Origin: an uncultured Bacilli bacterium
GTDB lineage: Bacteria; Bacillota_I; Bacilli_A; RF39; UBA660
Reading direction: 5' to 3'
Length of the DNA stretch: 6,920 bases
Assembly: GCA_947627405.1 (NCBI GenBank)
Contig: CANQVY010000064.1
Span: 1 to 6,920 of the forward strand
Numbering within the stretch: the first letter of the stretch is position 1; each line of letters opens with the position of its first letter. The notes under the pieces are model-generated. The model had not been told where the DNA came from and ran no database searches. It saw only the letters and a list, made by a program, of their open reading frames with translations. This document shows, in pieces, positions 4,601 through 6,920 of the stretch. A program made the position numbers and the translations under genes.

Positions 4601-6920
4601 TAAATTTAGATAAAATTAGTACTGATGATAACTTTTTTGAACTTGGTGGGGACTCACTTTCTATTATTAAGCTTTCTACTAAATTAAACGAAATTCTTAC
4701 TGTACAAGTTAGTATTAAAACTTTATTTAATAACCCTACTATTAATAGTTTAGCTAAAGCTCTTAAAGGAAAAACTTCTTTTGATAGAGATGTTATTAAA
4801 AAAGTTCCTAAAAAAGATTTTTATGAAACTTCTTCTGCTCAAAAGAGATTATATCTTTCTTCTTTAAAAGATGGAAAAAACTCTGTTTTATATAATATCG
4901 GTGGCGCTTCAGTTTTAAGTAAAACACCTAATATGAAAAAGTTAAATTTTGCTTTTAATGAGCTTATTAAAAATAATGAGTCTTTAAGAACTTATTTTGA
5001 ACTTGTCGATGGAGAAATTGTACAAAAAATTAAAGATGAAATAAATTTTGTTGTTGAATATGAAAGAGTTTCTCATTCTAATATTGCAATTGCTACACAA
5101 GATTTTATTAAACCTTTTGATTTATCTAAAGCACCTTTATTTAGAGCAAAGGTTGTTAAGTTAAGAAATGGCAAAACTTTACTTCTTATGGATATTCACC
5201 ATATTATTGGTGATGGAGAAACTATGCATATTATAACTCGTGAACTTTCAAAATTATATAATGGTGAAGATGTTGAAAAGAAATCTCTTGATTACAAAGA
5301 TTTTGCTGTTTGGGAAAATAATCAAAACTTTAAAGAATCTGAAAAATTCTGGCTTGACCAGTTTAGTGATGATATTCCTGTTTTGACATTTCCTACTAAT
5401 TTTCAACGACCTGTTATTCAAAGCTTTGAAGGAAATTCTGTTTATAAAAAACTTAATAAAAAAGTCGTTGATGATATCTATAAGGTATGTAAAAATTTAA
5501 ATATTACACCTTATATGCTTCTTCTTGGAGTTTACTATGTTCTTATTTCAGAATATTCAGCATCTGATGATATTGTTGTGGGTACACCTGTTATTGGTAG
5601 AACTAATCCAGAACTAAAAAACATTATTGGTATGTTTGTAAATACACTTGCTTTGAGAAATCATATCGTGCAAGAAGAAGGCTTTGATGAATTTATTATG
5701 AGAATTAAGGATAATTGTTTGAAAGCTTTTGAACATCAAGATTATCCTTTAGACAGACTTGTACAAAAACTTAATATTCCAAAAGACACCAGCAGAAATC
5801 CTCTTTTTGATGTTTTGTTTTCATACCAAAATGGTGGTTTTCCATTGGTTGATTTTAAAGGAATTAATTCTAAAGTTTTTGTACCTAAAAGTAATATTGC
5901 AAAATTTGATTTATCTTTAGAAGCTATTTTAGAAAATGATTGTTTAAATTTAAAATTTGAATATTGTACTAAATTATTTTCTTATGATTTTATTGATAAG
6001 ATGTGTATGCATTATATTAATATTTTAAAAGTTGTTTTGAAAGATATCAATATTAAAATCTCTAATATTGATATGATTTCTAGGGCAGAGAAAAAACAAA
6101 TTTTAGATGAACTTAATGATACTAAAACCTATTATGATAGAGATAAAACAGTTACTCAATTATTTGAAGAGCAAATTTATAAAACACCTGGCAAGACAGC
6201 TGTTGTTTTTGAAAACGAAAAATTAACTTATAGACAACTTAATAAAAAGGCAAACCAACTTGCTAATTATATTAAAAAATATTTTAATGTTAAAAAACAA
6301 GACAGAATTGCTATTTTTATGAAAAAGTCTATGGAAAGTATTGTGGCAATTCTTGCTACTATTAAACTTGGAGCAATTTTTGTTCCTATTGATGTTGATT
6401 ACCCAGCTGAAAGAATTGATTATATTTTAAAGAATTCTAAAGCTAAACTTATTTTAACTTTAAGGCAAAATAACAAATTTTTAGATACCAAAATCCCAAA
6501 ACTTAATATTAATTTAAAAAGTAACATTTATAATAGTGCAAATATTTCTAATTTAGATATTTCTATTACACCAGAGGACATTATTTATGTAATGTATACT
6601 TCTGGTTCAACTGGAAAACCTAAAGGGGTTATGGTTAAACACATTAATGTTGTTAGACTTGTACAAAATACTAATTATATTGATTTTTCTAAATGTAAAA
6701 AGATTTTACAAACAGGCTCTATTGTCTTTGATGCTTGTACTTTTGAAATTTGGGGTGCTCTACTTAATGGACTTGCATTGTATATTATTAGTAAGAATGA
6801 CCTTTTGAACACTACTACCTTAGAAAAATATTTACTTTCTAATAATATTGATACTTTGTGGCTTACTGCTCCTTTGTTTAATCAACTTTGTGAAGAAAAT
6901 CCTTATATGTTTAAGGAAGT
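1693..6920 (+). CDS. Multimodular nonribosomal peptide synthetase, C-A-T-C-A(partial), runs off the right edge
   Basis: An open frame of 1742 codons, with no stop before the window end, encodes a large cytosolic NRPS. Domain order is condensation (about 6-435), adenylation (458-945), carrier (956-1025, Ser988), condensation (1043-1462) and adenylation (from 1487, cut before its YGPTE motif). Each complete domain keeps its catalytic residues: His133 and His1170 in the C domains, Lys935 in A1, and the phosphopantetheine Ser988. No epimerisation, methylation or thioesterase domain is seen so far. Beginning with a C domain, together with the divergent acyl-CoA synthetase, suggests the first residue is N-acylated; alternatively C1 accepts a donor from an upstream NRPS protein. 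A 4'-phosphopantetheinyl transferase encoded elsewhere must activate it. No MbtH gene is in the window. Codons end very largely in T. The gene must continue for at least the rest of A2, a carrier domain and a release domain. Confidence 0.95.
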   Translation, partial: MKKDSLGLTNPQKSIWNMEQFYKGTNINNISGTVVIKQKVNFDRLNEAINFCLKNNKSFSLKFKLKDGDLVQFFSTYHNQNFEFLRFKDEKELKTACIKFSENVFDIFNDNLFDFKLFELDNGFGGFFIMAHHIISDAATFSVIVPEIIKTYIDLENGNDLSSKDFSYEDYINAEFDYIHSDKFLKDKSYWETLFETVPEVATLPGVNSNSSASTGKAERLEFSLNKNVLKSISSFCKENKVSIFNFFMAVYSIYLGRVCHLKDFVIGTPILNRSNFKEKNTTGMFINTAPLRITIKDGVSFVDFCKQIANNSLKMLRHQRYPYQKLLASLRKKDNSIPNLFDLMLSYQITKANDKSLAINYDTEWLPTDTISDGVYVHIHDNDASGALNIAYDYQLERYSKNDINDFHARILNIINQVLKNEDCLEKDIEIVTKEEKNKILNTFNKTSLAYAKDKSVIHLFEEQVSKNANGVAVVYGNEFLTYSELNDKATRLANSLISKGVKKGDIVPVLLNRSIELIVSMLGILKCGAIYLPISTEFPKKRIDFILKNSSAKLLICDNNFKNSSINTYSFTLASLDEFSNKPTKVKTNPDDSIYIIYTSGSTGTPKGVKICNRNLNNFVSAFTEYFGGISKKDKCLASTNITFDVSIFEFFVTLLNGAVLHLYEENSISDVFDFCKKLDDCKITLAYLPPNILEDIYAVLSKNKTMSLNKILIGVEPIRSSTMKKFYELNSNLKVVNAYGPTETTICATAVVLDDKVLNSYNIIPIGKPLYNNKIAILDENFKVVPIGSKGEIFVFGDGVGNKYLNNEQKSNESFISLDVFGKPETAYRTGDLAMWNEDGTISFIGRDDNQVKVSGHRIELGEIESCIYKFPNIEKVVVIIDKFKRINAYFTAKSKIDTDNLKSFILSSLPSYFVPHNFMQVDNFALTQNGKIDKKLLPEIKVVSKHFKEPKNKLERTILGIYKDVLNLDKISTDDNFFELGGDSLSIIKLSTKLNEILTVQVSIKTLFNNPTINSLAKALKGKTSFDRDVIKKVPKKDFYETSSAQKRLYLSSLKDGKNSVLYNIGGASVLSKTPNMKKLNFAFNELIKNNESLRTYFELVDGEIVQKIKDEINFVVEYERVSHSNIAIATQDFIKPFDLSKAPLFRAKVVKLRNGKTLLLMDIHHIIGDGETMHIITRELSKLYNGEDVEKKSLDYKDFAVWENNQNFKESEKFWLDQFSDDIPVLTFPTNFQRPVIQSFEGNSVYKKLNKKVVDDIYKVCKNLNITPYMLLLGVYYVLISEYSASDDIVVGTPVIGRTNPELKNIIGMFVNTLALRNHIVQEEGFDEFIMRIKDNCLKAFEHQDYPLDRLVQKLNIPKDTSRNPLFDVLFSYQNGGFPLVDFKGINSKVFVPKSNIAKFDLSLEAILENDCLNLKFEYCTKLFSYDFIDKMCMHYINILKVVLKDINIKISNIDMISRAEKKQILDELNDTKTYYDRDKTVTQLFEEQIYKTPGKTAVVFENEKLTYRQLNKKANQLANYIKKYFNVKKQDRIAIFMKKSMESIVAILATIKLGAIFVPIDVDYPAERIDYILKNSKAKLILTLRQNNKFLDTKIPKLNINLKSNIYNSANISNLDISITPEDIIYVMYTSGSTGKPKGVMVKHINVVRLVQNTNYIDFSKCKKILQTGSIVFDACTFEIWGALLNGLALYIISKNDLLNTTTLEKYLLSNNIDTLWLTAPLFNQLCEENPYMFKE
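1708..2997 (+). other. NRPS domain C1: starter-like condensation domain
   Basis: Residues about 6-435. The opening LTNPQKSIWNME followed by NISGTV is typical of initiating C domains that open Bacillota NRPS proteins and often take a fatty acyl-CoA or other acyl donor. The active-site motif reads HHIISDA (132-138): the catalytic second His133 and Asp137 are present, but the usual final Gly is Ala138. IGTPILNR (267-274), GMFINT (284-289) and RHQRYPYQ (318-325) are further C-domain core motifs. The starter assignment rests on pattern recognition, not on a tree. Confidence 0.75.
3064..4527 (+). other. NRPS domain A1: amino-acid adenylation, neutral substrate predicted
   Basis: Residues about 458-945 form a complete adenylation domain that makes an aminoacyl-AMP and loads the following carrier. 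Core motifs are LTYSEL (482-487), YTSGSTGTPKGV (600-611), FDVSIFE (646-652), NAYGPTE (740-746), YRTGDL (831-836), GRDDNQVK (849-856) and NGKIDK (933-938) with catalytic Lys935. Aligned by eye to GrsA, the specificity positions read D647 V648 F651 Y690 L715 G717 A741 I749 C750 plus Lys935. Asp647 anchors the alpha-amino group. The rest of the pocket has no charged residue, which suggests a hydrophobic or aromatic amino acid. I do not recognise the exact code. Confidence 0.88.
4558..4767 (+). other. NRPS domain T1: peptidyl carrier domain
   Basis: Residues about 956-1025. DNFFELGGDSL ends in the phosphopantetheine attachment region, with Ser988 encoded at 4654-4656. The upstream LERTILGIYKDVL helix and the downstream IKTLFNNPTINSLAKAL helix are typical of the fold. 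The carrier holds amino acid 1, or its acylated form, for transfer by C2. Confidence 0.93.
4819..6078 (+). other. NRPS domain C2: condensation domain forming the first peptide bond
   Basis: Residues about 1043-1462. YETSSAQKRLYL (1044-1055) opens the domain. The catalytic HHIIGDG is at 1169-1175, with His1170 as the general base. VGTPVIGR (1296-1303), IGMFVNT (1312-1318) and HQDYPLDRLV (1348-1357) follow. The YxxSSAQKRLYxL opening fits ordinary elongation C domains that take an L-amino-acid donor. No epimerisation domain precedes it. It would join the T1-bound donor to the amino acid selected by A2. Confidence 0.88.
6151..6920 (+). other. NRPS domain A2: adenylation domain, cut by the window edge
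   Basis: From residue about 1487. Visible motifs are LTYRQL (1511-1516), YTSGSTGKPKGV (1635-1646), FDACTFEIWG (1679-1688) and LWLTAPLFNQL near 1722-1732. The first four specificity positions read D1680, A1681, F1684 and W1723. D-A-F-W begins one of the classical valine codes, but the last five pocket positions lie beyond the window. Small hydrophobic specificity is therefore only a hint. Confidence 0.88.

Noticed and set aside
1693..6920. Possible alternative genetic code, given how few closed open frames the window contains
   Set aside because: The two real genes simply run off the window edges. Trp is encoded by TGG and no in-frame TGA, TAA or TAG occurs in either.
3064..6920. Long repeat between the two C-A units
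   Set aside because: The similarity is at protein level between homologous domains (for example LFEEQ and YTSGSTG). I saw no long exact nucleotide repeat to suggest recent duplication.

Overview
The window holds the start of a very AT-rich nonribosomal peptide synthetase (NRPS) locus. Two divergent genes, both cut by the window edges, flank a 207-bp intergenic region. From about 421 to 6920 the DNA is strongly AT-rich (one 60-base line sampled is about 23% GC). It carries a perfect AGGAGG ribosome-binding site, sigma-A-like promoters and the standard genetic code (Trp is TGG, no in-frame TGA). This points to a low-GC Bacillota-type bacterium, perhaps an uncultured gut or rumen clostridial lineage. 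The species cannot be named from the sequence.

Region 1-420 is compositionally foreign (about 45-50% GC). On the minus strand it encodes a piece of a protein that resembles hypothetical proteins of clostridial integrative/conjugative elements. Region 421-1485 (minus) is the N-terminal 355 residues of a long-chain acyl-CoA synthetase. The two segments form one uninterrupted 495-codon reading frame, but the synthetase loses its whole C-terminal catalytic part at the joint. The joint is therefore either an assembly chimera or a real recombination or insertion event.

Region 1486-1692 is the divergent promoter region. A convincing promoter and Shine-Dalgarno site serve the minus-strand gene, and a good candidate promoter serves the NRPS. 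A small GC-rich dyad lies between them.

Region 1693-6920 (plus) is the first 1742 codons of a multimodular NRPS, read as C-A-T-C-A(partial). The first protein domain is a condensation domain of starter-like appearance. With a fatty acyl-CoA ligase gene divergent from it, the simplest reading is a lipo-initiated (N-acylated) short peptide. The ligase would activate a fatty acid, the first C domain would attach it to amino acid 1, and the second C domain would join it to amino acid 2. The release domain and any further modules lie beyond the right edge.

No rRNA, tRNA, CRISPR array, insertion sequence or clear terminator was seen.
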